Assembly (NCBI RefSeq): GCF_017377505.1
Contig: NZ_JAFREN010000012.1
Span: 74,487-138,486 of the forward strand
Length of the DNA stretch: 64,000 bases
Origin: Enterococcus sp. DIV0212c
GTDB taxonomy: Bacteria > Bacillota > Bacilli > Lactobacillales > Enterococcaceae
Direction: 5' to 3'
The first letter of the stretch is position 1. Each line of letters opens with the position of its first letter. Below the pieces are notes generated by a model. That model was not told the origin of the DNA, searched no databases, and saw nothing but the letters and a program-made list of their open reading frames with translations. This document shows positions 37,215 through 46,760 of the stretch, piece after piece. The position numbers were made by a program, and so were the translations under genes.

Positions 37215-38291
37215 CTAAGATTTATCTAAGTTCTTTTTTAGTTCATCATATTTTTCCTGTTGCATTTTTTGTTCATTTTTTATTTTTTGATTAAAATAGT
37301 AAATAATCCCTAAAATCACCGCTAGAACTCCTGCGCCTATTCCAACAACAACAATCCATGGAAACTGATTTTTTTGATCTGGAGGTAAATTGATTGCCGT
37401 GGCATTATATTTTTTGGCCTCTTTTTCCTTTATTTCAAATGTTCTCTCCCATGTCCAATCTTTATACCCATCATTTGCTTTGATTTTTACCGTATAATTT
37501 CCTGCGACAAAAGGCTGCTCCTTCAAATCGATTTTGTAATTAAAATTCGTATTTGGCGCCATAGTTAAGGATTCTTGATGATTTTCATAGCGCGGCTTTT
37601 CTTCCTCTTCATAATAAAGTTTGGCATCCACTTGTAGTTTTTTGATCATTGCGGCTTTTTTATTTTGAATATTCATAATAACTGCATTATTGCCGTTTAT
37701 TTGTGTCGCTTTAACTTCGTTTAGCGCTAATTCTGGCTTAATTTCCTTGTCTGTCTCGCTCAGTAAAACACCCACAACATAAGAAAAACGATTACCGACT
37801 GCCAAAGCGCCCTCACTTTTTGCTTCTTTCGCTTCTTTTTGTTCAAAATAGAGACCACCTAAAACATATCCATCAAAAGAATCTTTTGGAATATTTATAA
37901 CGCATTCAACGATTTTATTTGATTTTTTTGGCAGAATGATCTCTTTAGGAATCGAGGCAATTTCACTAAATGTAAAAGTTGCTGACGAATCCTTTTTTGT
38001 ATCGTTATAAGAATAATCAACAACTCCATTATCATTTGTGATCGCGGCATTTGCTGAAGCATAAACAGTAATATCCTCGTCTGTATCATTTGTTAGCTCT
38101 ACGCTAAGTGTCTGAGTCTCGCCTGGCACCACTCTTAAATCAAAATAACTGATTTCCTTACTGCGTTGGTTCTCTGGTAAAATTGCTTTAACACTAAAAT
38201 CGATTTCACTCGCATGGCCGACTGATCCGATAATGAATGAGAACAATAAAAAAATAATAGCAAATAAAAACATCGAAAATTTCCGATTCAT
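37215..38291 (-). CDS. WxL-interacting protein (DUF916-DUF3324), cluster 2
   Basis: 358 residues. Signal peptide (1 to about 28, VGHAS), DUF916 (about 33-150, with ISYFDLRVVPGETQTLSVEL), DUF3324 (about 160-300), a membrane helix (about 311-332) and a long charged cytoplasmic tail (KIKNEQKMQQEKYDELKKNLDKS). Same role as its paralogue at 19582-20628: binds WxL proteins and peptidoglycan. AAAGGAG precedes ATG 38291. It is separated from the WxL gene by a hairpin at 38326-38364. Confidence 0.9.
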   Translation of the reverse strand: MNRKFSMFLFAIIFLLFSFIIGSVGHASEIDFSVKAILPENQRSKEISYFDLRVVPGETQTLSVELTNDTDEDITVYASANAAITNDNGVVDYSYNDTKKDSSATFTFSEIASIPKEIILPKKSNKIVECVINIPKDSFDGYVLGGLYFEQKEAKEAKSEGALAVGNRFSYVVGVLLSETDKEIKPELALNEVKATQINGNNAVIMNIQNKKAAMIKKLQVDAKLYYEEEEKPRYENHQESLTMAPNTNFNYKIDLKEQPFVAGNYTVKIKANDGYKDWTWERTFEIKEKEAKKYNATAINLPPDQKNQFPWIVVVGIGAGVLAVILGIIYYFNQKIKNEQKMQQEKYDELKKNLDKS

Positions 38292-38325
38292 AGTTAAAAC
38301 TCCTTTATAACACCTTATAATTACA

Positions 38326-38364
38326 CTGAAAAGAACACTATTCATAAAAACAGGTTCTTTTCAG
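38326..38364. terminator. Hairpin between WxL gene and anchor gene, cluster 2
   Basis: CTGAAAAGAAC pairs perfectly with GTTCTTTTCAG. It lies at the same place as the internal terminator of cluster 1 but lacks a clear T-run, so it may be an RNA-processing or stability element. Confidence 0.5.
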
Positions 38365-38418
38365 CATATTAACTATATAATCACGTTTCTCAAATCCTAA
38401 AATCAGATAACTTATCAA

Positions 38419-39156
38419 TTACAGTGGACTATCATTCAATGTCCAAGTCAGTGTCGTCTTATATTGATCATTTGCCACTTTTGATGTTGCGTTAGGTACG
38501 GTCAATTTGACCCCTTGTGCGGCTCCGGCTCCTGATCCAAATGCTAGTGTCCAAGTGCCCATCCCTGTAGAAAGTGCTGCCGTTGCAACTGGAGAAGAAG
38601 CTGCACCTGTGGGATCTAGTGCTACAGGTACCGTTATCGGTGCTAGTGCGATCAATTCCGTAGAGTTCGGTGTTGCAGCGACTAAACTCATTTGAGCATT
38701 CGTTAATACCGCCGGTGTGCTATCAGCTGTTTGAAATTGACCATTTTGCTTAACGGTTAGTTTCCAGCCAAGATTTAACCCACGTTTATCCGTTACTTGA
38801 GCATAGTTAGGAACACTGATCAAAGTAGAAAGTGAATTTTCAACTTGATCCAACTGAGCATAATAAGTTGCATCTGCCGTTTGAATCACTTTAGTCCCAA
38901 AATGAAAATTAGATACATAATCCAAACTCAATGGTCCACCTGTTCCTGGTTGATGCGGGTCACCTGGGTTAGGAGTGACGGGCGAAGTAGGATCTGTTGG
39001 ATTAACGGGTGGTGTTATGGTTGTATCTTGAGAGAAACTAATATCTGCATTTGACGTTAAAGACCCCACATTAACTGCTTCTCCAACTGCTCCTCCAACA
39101 AAACCAAACGAAATAAGTACAGCAACTGTAGAGAAAGAACCTATGATCTTTTTCAT
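38419..39156 (-). CDS. WxL domain surface protein, cluster 2
   Basis: 245 residues. Signal peptide (about 1-25), a Pro/Thr-rich linker (PPVNPTDPTSPVTPNPGDP region, about 48-72) and a WxL domain with GWKLTVKQ (first motif) and LTWTLNDSPL at the C-terminus. Binds peptidoglycan non-covalently. GAAGGAAG precedes ATG 39156. Middle gene of cluster 2, with the proline-rich linker absent from the cluster 1 paralogue. Confidence 0.93.
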   Translation of the reverse strand: MKKIIGSFSTVAVLISFGFVGGAVGEAVNVGSLTSNADISFSQDTTITPPVNPTDPTSPVTPNPGDPHQPGTGGPLSLDYVSNFHFGTKVIQTADATYYAQLDQVENSLSTLISVPNYAQVTDKRGLNLGWKLTVKQNGQFQTADSTPAVLTNAQMSLVAATPNSTELIALAPITVPVALDPTGAASSPVATAALSTGMGTWTLAFGSGAGAAQGVKLTVPNATSKVANDQYKTTLTWTLNDSPL

Positions 39157-39187
39157 TTTTACTTCCTTCTTTCCATTTTTATTTTAA

Positions 39188-39208
39188 CTTCTTATTTTTT
39201 ATAAGAAG
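39188..39208. other. Short AT hairpin between the two WxL genes
   Basis: CTTCTTAT, five T, ATAAGAAG. A weak dyad that may modulate readthrough. Confidence 0.35.
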
Positions 39209-39219
39209 CAAAAGCCAGA

Positions 39220-41400
39220 TTATAAAGGAGCGTCTGATAATATCCATTGTAATTGTGCGGTATATGATTCATTTACATTGATATTTATACTAGGAGTAAG
39301 GTTTAAAAAAACACCATTTTGCTGATTCCATGAAATAACGACATTATTATTATCAGGAGACGTGTATGCATACGCTTCTGAAGCAATGACGGTTATTGGC
39401 GTATCTTGACCATTTTTTCGATAAACAAACGCTTGATTGATAGTTTTATTTGTCGTTGTGGATTTCATCGGCTGGTTTTCTCTGACAAGTAAGTGCCATT
39501 GACTTTTTGCTACGCGACCATCAGCCACGATCAAAGAAGTATCTACTATACTTGGACTATACGTCGTTGTTTTGGTTGGCACAGGTATATTTTTAAAGGA
39601 AATTTGTTGCGGCGATTGAACAAAACGTAATGTGCCATCTCCTACTGAGATCGAGTTTGCATTATTTTTTGGTGTAATCGCTATGCCACCACCGTCAGCT
39701 CCACCAACAACACTAGAAAAAGGCAACGATTGTCCGGTCATATTTTGAGCTACAATCCCTGTATACTGCAGTTTAAAACTTGTATTTGGCTGTGTAAAAT
39801 TATTTACGGGTAGAGAATTCTGATAATACCAATACTGCATGTTTAAATTAGAGTCTGTTAAAAGCTGTGTTCCTAAGACTGGTGTTTGTACACCTGTGTT
39901 TGAAGTTCTGGTCAGCGTCACTGGGCTTAATTGTGTTATTCCATTTGGAACATACGCTTTTAACATCTGCTGACTCCACGTTGCTGGCTGATTGGTCAAC
40001 GTTGTTGTTAATGTATAACGAATTGTTTGACCCGTAACCACAGAAGGAGCCGCTTCCCAATTTCCTTGCGCATTTAATCTTTCAACCGTCTGTACAACTG
40101 AAATAGTTGGCGTTAAATAGGGAATCGTTTGATTGTAACTTGTGCTCGTCACTAAAACCAAACCAGTTCTGTTACTTAATCCTTGAACAGATAAACTGAC
40201 CGTTTCTCCACCATTAAACATCGGCAAATTTGAAAACTGAAAACTGCCATTTGCATTTAGTGGCGTGGTATATACTGCTCCTCCATTTATTTGCAGTGCG
40301 ACTTGATAAGTACCTGCATTCGTTTGTACTGCTGTCCCTGAAAGTTGAGTAGCACCTGGCGTTGCTGCAATGGATGTCACTGGTTGGATTGGCCAACTCA
40401 CAGCTTGTATGGCAGAAGATGGACTTTGAATGTAATTACTTGTTGTCTTTGATTGGGCAATAATAAGTGCTGAAACACTATCACCATATTGTAAAGCTGA
40501 AGCTAAAACTGTGCTGAAATTTCCAGATGTATCAACTGGTATACTGTTAATTATTATTGGCGCAGAAGTTCCATCAGAACGTGTAATAGTTAATTGAACG
40601 GCATAGATATATGCACTATTTTGAGTTTGTTGGATCTTACCGCTCACAGTCGATTGTAAATTTAGAAGTGGGCTATTCAAGATAGGCGCTGTGACAATAG
40701 GAACCCCTGTCCCTATTGACATTGAGGGTAACGCAATAACACCTGACTGTGAAACATTACCTAAAACTAAATTTATAATATTCAATCCATCCGTTGATGA
40801 ACCAAAGACCCCTTTGATAGGATAGTTTACACCATTACTTGCGGGAGGAATCGTGATGCCGTTTTGGTACAAAGCTGCTACGTCAAAACTGAAACTAACT
40901 GCCCAGCGGCTACCTAATAAACTGACAGTGTTAGTAGGAAATGTTACATAGACTGAATTGTAAGTACTACTATACGCCAAAGAAAATCCATGTGTAGTAT
41001 CGTGAATATCATACGATCTACTTCCAACGAGTGCAGCTGGAAGCGTAGCTGTTCCTGTTAGTAGTGATAAAAAACTCTGTTGTTTTGCAGTACTGCCATT
41101 GATTTGATTTGCTATTTCAGCGGGTAATTGAAGCATGATTATAGGTTGTCCACCTAACGATAAATCTAATGTAGGTGTATAAGTATATGTCATTGTGATA
41201 ATCGATTGTCCAGTACTACCAGTTGCGTAAGTTCCGCTAAGGGCACCTGACCCTACAGTAACCAAACGTTCTTGGATATCATTCACCATCTCAGGTTGCT
41301 CATTCACCATTTCATCTTCTGCGAAAGCTTGATACACATTGATCTGTAGAATACTCAATATCAATCCTACAAAAAATAGAAATAACCATTTACGTTTCAC
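39220..41400 (-). CDS. Large WxL domain surface protein, cluster 2
   Basis: 726 residues. Signal peptide (about 1-27, YQAFAED), a long Ser/Thr/Gln-rich beta region with Ig-like units (about 240-430), and a C-terminal WxL domain with SQWHLLV and LQWILSDAPL. It is expected to sit on the wall by its WxL domain and to work with the small WxL protein and the DUF916/DUF3324 protein encoded downstream. GTG at 41400 has GGGAGG 7 nt upstream. The ATG five codons earlier overlaps that site. Adhesion or matrix binding is a family-based guess. Confidence 0.85.
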   Translation of the reverse strand: MKRKWLFLFFVGLILSILQINVYQAFAEDEMVNEQPEMVNDIQERLVTVGSGALSGTYATGSTGQSIITMTYTYTPTLDLSLGGQPIIMLQLPAEIANQINGSTAKQQSFLSLLTGTATLPAALVGSRSYDIHDTTHGFSLAYSSTYNSVYVTFPTNTVSLLGSRWAVSFSFDVAALYQNGITIPPASNGVNYPIKGVFGSSTDGLNIINLVLGNVSQSGVIALPSMSIGTGVPIVTAPILNSPLLNLQSTVSGKIQQTQNSAYIYAVQLTITRSDGTSAPIIINSIPVDTSGNFSTVLASALQYGDSVSALIIAQSKTTSNYIQSPSSAIQAVSWPIQPVTSIAATPGATQLSGTAVQTNAGTYQVALQINGGAVYTTPLNANGSFQFSNLPMFNGGETVSLSVQGLSNRTGLVLVTSTSYNQTIPYLTPTISVVQTVERLNAQGNWEAAPSVVTGQTIRYTLTTTLTNQPATWSQQMLKAYVPNGITQLSPVTLTRTSNTGVQTPVLGTQLLTDSNLNMQYWYYQNSLPVNNFTQPNTSFKLQYTGIVAQNMTGQSLPFSSVVGGADGGGIAITPKNNANSISVGDGTLRFVQSPQQISFKNIPVPTKTTTYSPSIVDTSLIVADGRVAKSQWHLLVRENQPMKSTTTNKTINQAFVYRKNGQDTPITVIASEAYAYTSPDNNNVVISWNQQNGVFLNLTPSININVNESYTAQLQWILSDAPL

Positions 41401-41772
41401 ACTGATGCCTCCCATCGACTAGCAATCGTTTAGTAAATTTATTTTTAACATTTTCAGGTAATAAAAAAATATAATTTCAAAAGTATTATATGTTAAAAAA
41501 AACAAAATTTTATTTCATTACATTGATTTTATACTGCGGCTAAAATAAAGTAAAATATTTGCGATGTTTTAAGTAAAAACACTATTTTAAAAAAGCTAAA
41601 GATAAAAATAAAAGCTAGCCTCATCTATCCCTTGATAAGACTAGCTACAATTATTCTACTGATAGAATGATATAATCTATCGCTATGTTTGAACACAATT
41701 AGTTACTAAAAGACAATTATTAAAACCTAAACTACTTCAAATTCTCAAATTTTTCGATAAAATGCTAAATAT

Positions 41773-41801
41773 TTGAGAATTTAAACAAAAAATGCTATTA
41801 T
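41773..41801 (+). promoter_or_regulatory. Orphan plus-strand promoter
   Basis: TTGAGA (41773-41778), 17-nt spacer, TATTAT (41796-41801). No plus-strand gene follows; a terminator begins 32 nt later. Confidence 0.55.
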
Positions 41802-41807
41802 ACTATT

Positions 41808-41873
41808 GTTCTTAGTTTTTTCATATTGTGTTTCCCTTCATATAGTGTGTGTATGAAGGGTTTATTTTTTTTT
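41808..41873 (+). ncRNA. Candidate ~65-nt small RNA
   Basis: It lies between an orphan promoter and an intrinsic terminator (CCCTTCATA, 9-nt loop, TATGAAGGG, then TTTATTTTTTTTT at 41834-41873). The reverse strand of the same stretch carries a Shine-Dalgarno-like GAAGGG and a MKKLRTIV mini-ORF (41798-41824), so a minus-strand peptide is the alternative. The rest of 41401-41924 has only weak dyads (for example AGCTAGCCT ... AGACTAGCT near 41613). Confidence 0.5.
41834..41873 (+). terminator. Plus-strand intrinsic terminator
   Basis: A 9-bp perfect stem CCCTTCATA/TATGAAGGG followed by a run of T. Confidence 0.8.
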
Positions 41874-41891
41874 AATAGAGAAAATCAAAAA

Positions 41892-41917
41892 AGAACCCTT
41901 AATAAAATAAGGATTCT
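41892..41917 (-). terminator. Terminator of yebC
   Basis: AGAACCCTTA ... TAAGGATTCT with one mismatch. On the minus strand it is followed by TTTTT. Confidence 0.8.
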
Positions 41918-41924
41918 CTCTTTC

Positions 41925-42644
41925 TTACTCACCTAAATCAACGTTATGATAAACCTTTTGAACATCATCAAGATCTTCTAAAACATCAATCATGCGTTCG
42001 AATTGTTCTAAATCTTCTCCAGTTAATTCTACATCATTTTGTGCAATCATTTCTAATTCTGCTACTGAAAATTCTTCGATCCCTTTTTCTTTTAGCACTT
42101 CTTGCACCGCATGTAAATCTTCTGGCTCTGTATAAACAATGATTTGGCCTTCTTCTTCGGTAACATCACGAACATCAATGTCTTTTTCCATCAAATATTC
42201 AAGAATTTCATCAGCATCATCGCCTGCAAACCCAATCACGCCTGTATGATCGAACATATAAGCTACAGCTCCGCTGACACCCATATTTCCACCATTTTTA
42301 CCAAATGCCGCACGAACATCTGAAGCTGTACGGTTTACGTTATTTGTCAAAGCATCAACGATGACCATTGAACCATTTGGCCCAAATCCTTCATAACGTA
42401 ATTCAGAATACTGCTCATCGCCAGATCCTTTAGCTTTTTCGATTGCTCGATCGATGATATGTTTTGGAACATTATATGTTTTTGCGCGCTCGATAACAAA
42501 TCTTAATTTTTGATTTGCTTGAGGGTCAGGATCACCCGATTTCGCTGCTACGTAAATTTCAATTCCGAATTTTGCATAAACTCGACTGTTATTTGCGTCT
42601 TTGGCAGCTTTTTTCTCTTTAATATTTGCCCACTTACGACCCAT
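41925..42644 (-). CDS. yebC: YebC/PmpR family regulator
   Basis: 239 residues. [20 protein letters not shown] starts the YebC domain; [46 protein letters not shown] and [15 protein letters not shown] are the family's strongest blocks. Members are DNA-binding regulators, and some act as translation factors for poly-proline stretches. Full length (about 240). A weak Shine-Dalgarno (GTGAG) precedes ATG 42644. Own terminator. Confidence 0.95.
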   Translation of the reverse strand: MGRKWANIKEKKAAKDANNSRVYAKFGIEIYVAAKSGDPDPQANQKLRFVIERAKTYNVPKHIIDRAIEKAKGSGDEQYSELRYEGFGPNGSMVIVDALTNNVNRTASDVRAAFGKNGGNMGVSGAVAYMFDHTGVIGFAGDDADEILEYLMEKDIDVRDVTEEEGQIIVYTEPEDLHAVQEVLKEKGIEEFSVAELEMIAQNDVELTGEDLEQFERMIDVLEDLDDVQKVYHNVDLGE

Positions 42645-42737
42645 ATTCTCACTTCGCTTTCATTCATTATTATTTTTGATTATAGCGCCTTTCTTATTAT
42701 ACTTGGCAAACGGACTTTTGTTAAGTGTTTTTTGCTT

Positions 42738-43907
42738 TTAAGAGATACGAATTGGGAAACGACCAAAACTTTGTTCTAAAATATGGTTATTTCCTAACTG
42801 ATAAAGCTGATTACTGCGAATATCCAATGCTAACTGGGCAGTCAAATTCTTAGAAACTTTTGTGATCAGCGGCAATTCTAGCTTCTTTTTCTCTTCTCGC
42901 AAAAAACGTTGTCCTTGTTCAGTGAAGCCCAGAACTTGTATATGACTATGATTCCAAGAGTTTTCTATTTCCTGTTGTTTCACATTATTTAAAATGTAAG
43001 TCGCCAATCGTTGCAGACGCGTCCATGTGTAACGTTTTGTTTTAGCCTGTTCCATAAAAGCTTGAAAAGAGTCAGAAACCTTAGCCGCTTCTTGCAGACG
43101 ATATTCAACGCCTTCTTTCATTTGATAAATCGCTTGTAATTCAGTGATCGAACTGCTGATCAACTTATATTTTAATAAGGGCCAATAATTTTCCCAAGAA
43201 ACGGTAGGTGAATTCGCTAAATCGATTGCTACTTGCTCAGGCAGTACTTGTTTGATTTGCTCTAATTCATCTGAAAAAACGGCTCTTCTGATTGCCGTTG
43301 CACTAGCAAATTCTTGATAGATCTTAGTATCATGATAACCAGCTTGTTCTCGTCTTAATGGGTATAAAGTCATCGGCTTTTCATACGCGGCATTTTCTTT
43401 TGCATAGCTTAAACCTAAAATATGATTTGGTGAAGAAAAATCTAACCCATTATTTGGATAAAGCTTGCGAAAAACTTCTGTCATTTGCTGTGGATAACTC
43501 ATTCCGTTGTTTTTGATTGTCTGATAAGCTTGATTGATTTCTATCTGATGATTGTTCACAAAGTCCCCAAAGCGTCCATAATCCATCTCTGTTTGATTGT
43601 CAGTACCAAAACATAAAGCCTCACAATGCAGAGCTTGAAGTAGTTTTACTCCACCAGCAGCAAAGTAATCGGCTGATTGTACAGCATATGCAAACGGTAA
43701 TTCTATGACTAAATCAACACCATGATTCAACGCTTCATTTGCTCGTGTCCATTTGTCGATAATCGCAGGCTCACCTCGTTGCAAGAAATTTCCACTCATC
43801 ACAGCAATCACAACTTCTGCACCACTCATTTCCCGTGCCTTCTTTGCATGGTATTGGTGCCCATTATGAAAAGGATTGTATTCAACAATAATGCCGCAAC
43901 TTTTCAT
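42738..43907 (-). CDS. tmcAL: tRNA(Met) cytidine acetate ligase
   Basis: 389 residues of the YlbM/TmcAL family. [16 protein letters not shown] holds the HxGH nucleotidyltransferase motif (14-17). [23 protein letters not shown] and [17 protein letters not shown] are conserved. It makes N4-acetylcytidine at the elongator tRNA-Met anticodon using acetate and ATP. AAGGAG precedes ATG 43907. It follows the methyltransferase gene after a terminator. Confidence 0.93.
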   Translation of the reverse strand: MKSCGIIVEYNPFHNGHQYHAKKAREMSGAEVVIAVMSGNFLQRGEPAIIDKWTRANEALNHGVDLVIELPFAYAVQSADYFAAGGVKLLQALHCEALCFGTDNQTEMDYGRFGDFVNNHQIEINQAYQTIKNNGMSYPQQMTEVFRKLYPNNGLDFSSPNHILGLSYAKENAAYEKPMTLYPLRREQAGYHDTKIYQEFASATAIRRAVFSDELEQIKQVLPEQVAIDLANSPTVSWENYWPLLKYKLISSSITELQAIYQMKEGVEYRLQEAAKVSDSFQAFMEQAKTKRYTWTRLQRLATYILNNVKQQEIENSWNHSHIQVLGFTEQGQRFLREEKKKLELPLITKVSKNLTAQLALDIRSNQLYQLGNNHILEQSFGRFPIRIS

Positions 43908-43983
43908 TTCTATTCTCCTTCATCCAGATCATTTCTATTAGAATCCCATCATACCATGTTTATTTTATTACGGAAACAAAAGA

Positions 43984-44030
43984 AAAATGAGCGGCTTAAA
44001 CTTTAAAAAAGTTTTGCTCCACTCATTTTT
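43984..44030. terminator. Terminator after the methyltransferase gene
   Basis: AAAAATGAG ... CTCATTTTT, with inner AAACTTTAAAAAAGTTTT. It ends the yqeG-to-methyltransferase operon and separates it from tmcAL. Confidence 0.8.
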
Positions 44031-44033
44031 AGA

Positions 44034-44771
44034 TTACTTTTTACAAACAAAAAACCAGCGTCTGCTCTCTTCTGTTGGTGCATCATCTGTGAAATCCGCA
44101 TAAACTTCAACATTCATAAACCCAGCACTTTCCAACATCATCAGATAATTTTCCATTGTATAGGTTCGTTCTTGATGTAGCTCATCTTGCCGAACAAACA
44201 CTTCGTCATTTTCATGTTCTTTTACAAAAAATGTAAGGAAATGTTCAATACTATGTTCTTTTTCACCGGGATAACTATCCCATAAAAAAGCAAATTCTTC
44301 GGTTTGATAATGATAGCTGTATTCAGGAAATACTTTATCTACTTGGTAGGTCGAATGAACATCAAAAATAAAGACACCCTTATCTTCTAAGGCTTGATAA
44401 ACGTCATCAAATACTTGTTGAACTTCCTGACGATTTTCCATGTAACACAATGAATCAGAAAAACAAGTAATCGCATGGTATTGACCCATTTCAGATAAAT
44501 CCATCATATTACCTTGGACAAACTGAACATGAACCTCTTCTTCTGCCGCACGTTTACTAGCCATCATCAACATTTCTTCTGACAAATCTAAGGCCGTAAC
44601 AGTGAAGCCTGCTTTAGCAAAATTCACAGCTAATGCTCCGGTCCCACAAGCCATTTCTAAAACATCCATTTTACCTTCTGGTAAATGACGTTTTGAAAAC
44701 TCTAGCCATTGATCATACAAACTATCATCCATTACTTCATCGTAAACAAATGCAAATGTTTCGTATGCCAT
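44034..44771 (-). CDS. Class I SAM-dependent methyltransferase
   Basis: 245 residues. VLEMACGTGALAVNFA is motif I, ALDLSEEMLMMA motif II, and HAITCFSDSLCYM motif IV. It is in the conserved position after rsfS in Firmicutes, but its substrate is unknown. ATG 44771 overlaps the end of rsfS region (the stop of rsfS is at 44773), so translation is probably coupled. The Shine-Dalgarno is weak (CGAG), in line with coupling. Confidence 0.9.
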   Translation of the reverse strand: MAYETFAFVYDEVMDDSLYDQWLEFSKRHLPEGKMDVLEMACGTGALAVNFAKAGFTVTALDLSEEMLMMASKRAAEEEVHVQFVQGNMMDLSEMGQYHAITCFSDSLCYMENRQEVQQVFDDVYQALEDKGVFIFDVHSTYQVDKVFPEYSYHYQTEEFAFLWDSYPGEKEHSIEHFLTFFVKEHENDEVFVRQDELHQERTYTMENYLMMLESAGFMNVEVYADFTDDAPTEESRRWFFVCKK

Positions 44772-44772
44772 A

Positions 44773-45126
44773 TTACTCGACCCAAGCGTGAAGATCAACC
44801 ATTGGTGCATCTGACCAAAGTTTTTCTAAATTGTAAAAACCACGTTCTGCTGATTGGAATACATGAACGATGATATCACCTAAATCGATTAAGACCCATT
44901 TACCGCCATCTTTTCCTTCGATACGTTTTACTTCTACGTTTGCTTCTTCTTCTTTTTCGATAATTTCTTCCACAATGGCATTGATTTGACGTTCACTTGT
45001 TGCTTGGCAAATCATAAAGTAATCTGCTAAAAGTGAAATCTCATGCACATCTAAAGCGACAATTTCCTCTGCTCGTTTTGAATCAGCTGCTTTTACAGCA
45101 ATTTCTAAAATCTGTTGACTATCTAT
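44773..45126 (-). CDS. rsfS: Ribosomal silencing factor RsfS, apparent AUA start
   Basis: 117 residues. It binds ribosomal protein L14 (uL14) and blocks subunit joining when nutrients are short. The homology begins IDSQQILEIAVKAADSKRAEEIVALDVHEIS and ends WSDAPMVDLHAWVE. The usual Met lies where codon 45124-45126 is ATA, exactly 8 nt after a perfect GGGAGG. The first standard start, GTG at 45048, would remove 26 conserved residues and has no ribosome binding site. An AUA start, or a G-to-A error, is the simplest reading. Confidence 0.85.
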   Translation of the reverse strand: MDSQQILEIAVKAADSKRAEEIVALDVHEISLLADYFMICQATSERQINAIVEEIIEKEEEANVEVKRIEGKDGGKWVLIDLGDIIVHVFQSAERGFYNLEKLWSDAPMVDLHAWVE

Positions 45127-45173
45127 GATGGTTTCCTCCCATTAATTGATCTAATTTTTTTCTCGTTTTTGAA

Positions 45174-45764
45174 TCAGCTTTTATTACTGACCCATTGATT
45201 GTATGTTTCGATGGTCTTTGGATAAATTTTTTGTTCTTGTTCAATAAGATGCAGCAATGTATGTTTTGTTTCATAAGCAACTGCTTCATCCAAATCAACT
45301 AAAGCCAATTCCCGTGCTTCTTTTACCCCTGGAAAATTTCGGCCTGGCTCGATATAATCAGCAACATAAATGATTTTATCTAGCAAACTCATTTTTGCAG
45401 CACCTGTTGTATGGAGACGAATCGCTTCTAAAATCTCTTCGTCATCTATACCTAGTTCCCTTTGAACCATGCTAGCACCAACAAGTCCGTGCCAAATCGC
45501 ATTGCCATAATTTAATAAATCCTGATCATAACCATCCCGTTGGATAATCAATTCAAACTCTTCATCAGGACGTTCTTTAGCATAATCATGAGTCAATGCT
45601 GCAATACTTGCCTTTGCTTCTGAAGCCCCGTATTTAGCCGCTAAAGCTACAGCCATTTCTTCCACACCTAAAACATGTTGAAATCGCCGTTCACTCATAT
45701 GCATCTGGACTTCTTGCATTAATTCTTCTCGTTTAAACGATGTATATTTTCCGCTAAAATCCAT
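45174..45764 (-). CDS. yqeK: YqeK-type HD hydrolase (Ap4A, symmetrical)
   Basis: 196 residues. HVLGVEEMAVALAAKYG, THDYAKE and IRLHTTGAAKMS give the HD-domain metal ligands. YqeK proteins split diadenosine tetraphosphate into two ADP. The start ATG 45764 overlaps nadD by 11 nt, so translation is coupled. It lies before rsfS. Confidence 0.92.
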   Translation of the reverse strand: MDFSGKYTSFKREELMQEVQMHMSERRFQHVLGVEEMAVALAAKYGASEAKASIAALTHDYAKERPDEEFELIIQRDGYDQDLLNYGNAIWHGLVGASMVQRELGIDDEEILEAIRLHTTGAAKMSLLDKIIYVADYIEPGRNFPGVKEARELALVDLDEAVAYETKHTLLHLIEQEQKIYPKTIETYNQWVSNKS

Positions 45765-46398
45765 CTACATACAGCTCCTTTTCTTCTATATAGTGTATCA
45801 CACTATCAGGTAGTAAGTAGCGTGTAGAACAACCATTTTTGATTTTTTCTCTGATTAGAGTTGAACTAATATCCATTTGAGGGACATCCACCCACATGAT
45901 TGGATAAGGCGTAATCGTACCATAGTGAGGACGGCGAATACCGACAAAATTGATCAAAGTCAACAACTCATCGATTTTATGCCACTTTGGTAAATATTCT
46001 ACCATGTCTCCACCAATGATAAAATAGTAATCTGTATCTGGATTATTTTGAGTTAAAGCTTTCATCGTATCATAAGTGTAACTTTTTCCCTTACGGAACA
46101 ATTCGATGGGCTCAACAGCTAAGTTATGATTATCAGCAATCGCAAGTTCTAGCATTGCCAATCGGTGTTTACTATCGATCGTCTTTTTTTCATCTACATG
46201 AGGCGGTAAATAAGTAGGCATCAAATAGACTTTGTCTAACCCAAGCTGTTGTTGCACTTGGTCAGCCATCACTAAATGTGCCAAATGAACAGGATTAAAA
46301 TTTCCGCCTAATATTCCTACCTGTTTACGCTTTTGAAAAAGCTCTGCTTCTTCCACAATTACTTCTGCTTTTAATGCTGCATTCGTATTTGTCCCCAT
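45754..46398 (-). CDS. nadD: Nicotinate-nucleotide adenylyltransferase
   Basis: 214 residues. GILGGNFNPVHLAH (28-41) holds the T/HxGH-type nucleotidyltransferase site, and DISSTLIREKI (C-terminal) is the ISSTxxR signature. It makes deamido-NAD from nicotinate mononucleotide and ATP. An N-terminal extension of about 26 residues precedes the usual start; the ATG has GGAGG upstream. Follows yhbY. Confidence 0.95.
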   Translation of the reverse strand: MGTNTNAALKAEVIVEEAELFQKRKQVGILGGNFNPVHLAHLVMADQVQQQLGLDKVYLMPTYLPPHVDEKKTIDSKHRLAMLELAIADNHNLAVEPIELFRKGKSYTYDTMKALTQNNPDTDYYFIIGGDMVEYLPKWHKIDELLTLINFVGIRRPHYGTITPYPIMWVDVPQMDISSTLIREKIKNGCSTRYLLPDSVIHYIEEKELYVDGF

Positions 46399-46417
46399 TT
46401 TTTCTTACCTCCAAGTT

Positions 46418-46729
46418 TTAAATTGCTTTAACTTCTTTAGAGATTTTTTGATATTTTTCGTTAGATGATGGTTTAAATAAAACTAATACACGGCCGATGA
46501 TTTGAACGATATCGCAATGAATATCTGCTTTTAACGCTTCTGCTACATCTTCAGCGATTTCATCAGTATTTTGTAGTAATGTGACTTTGATCAATTCACG
46601 TTTTTCCAATGCTTCATTAATCTGTACCACCATCGCAGAATTCAAGCCGCCTTTACCAATTTGAAAAATCGGTTGTAAATGGTGCGCTTGACTACGTAAA
46701 AAACGCTTTTGTTTTCCTCTTAAATCCAC
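46418..46729 (-). CDS. yhbY: YhbY family RNA-binding protein
   Basis: 103 residues (CRS1-YhbY/CRM domain). LRGKQKRFLRSQAHHLQPIFQIGKGGL, with GxxG-type GKGG, and KVTLLQNTDEI are typical. It binds pre-50S particles and may help ribosome assembly. GTG at 46729 has AAGGA 6 nt upstream. Between yqeH and nadD. Confidence 0.93.
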   Translation of the reverse strand: MDLRGKQKRFLRSQAHHLQPIFQIGKGGLNSAMVVQINEALEKRELIKVTLLQNTDEIAEDVAEALKADIHCDIVQIIGRVLVLFKPSSNEKYQKISKEVKAI

Positions 46730-46760
46730 TAAATTTCCTTCTCTCTGTTCTAACTTATGA

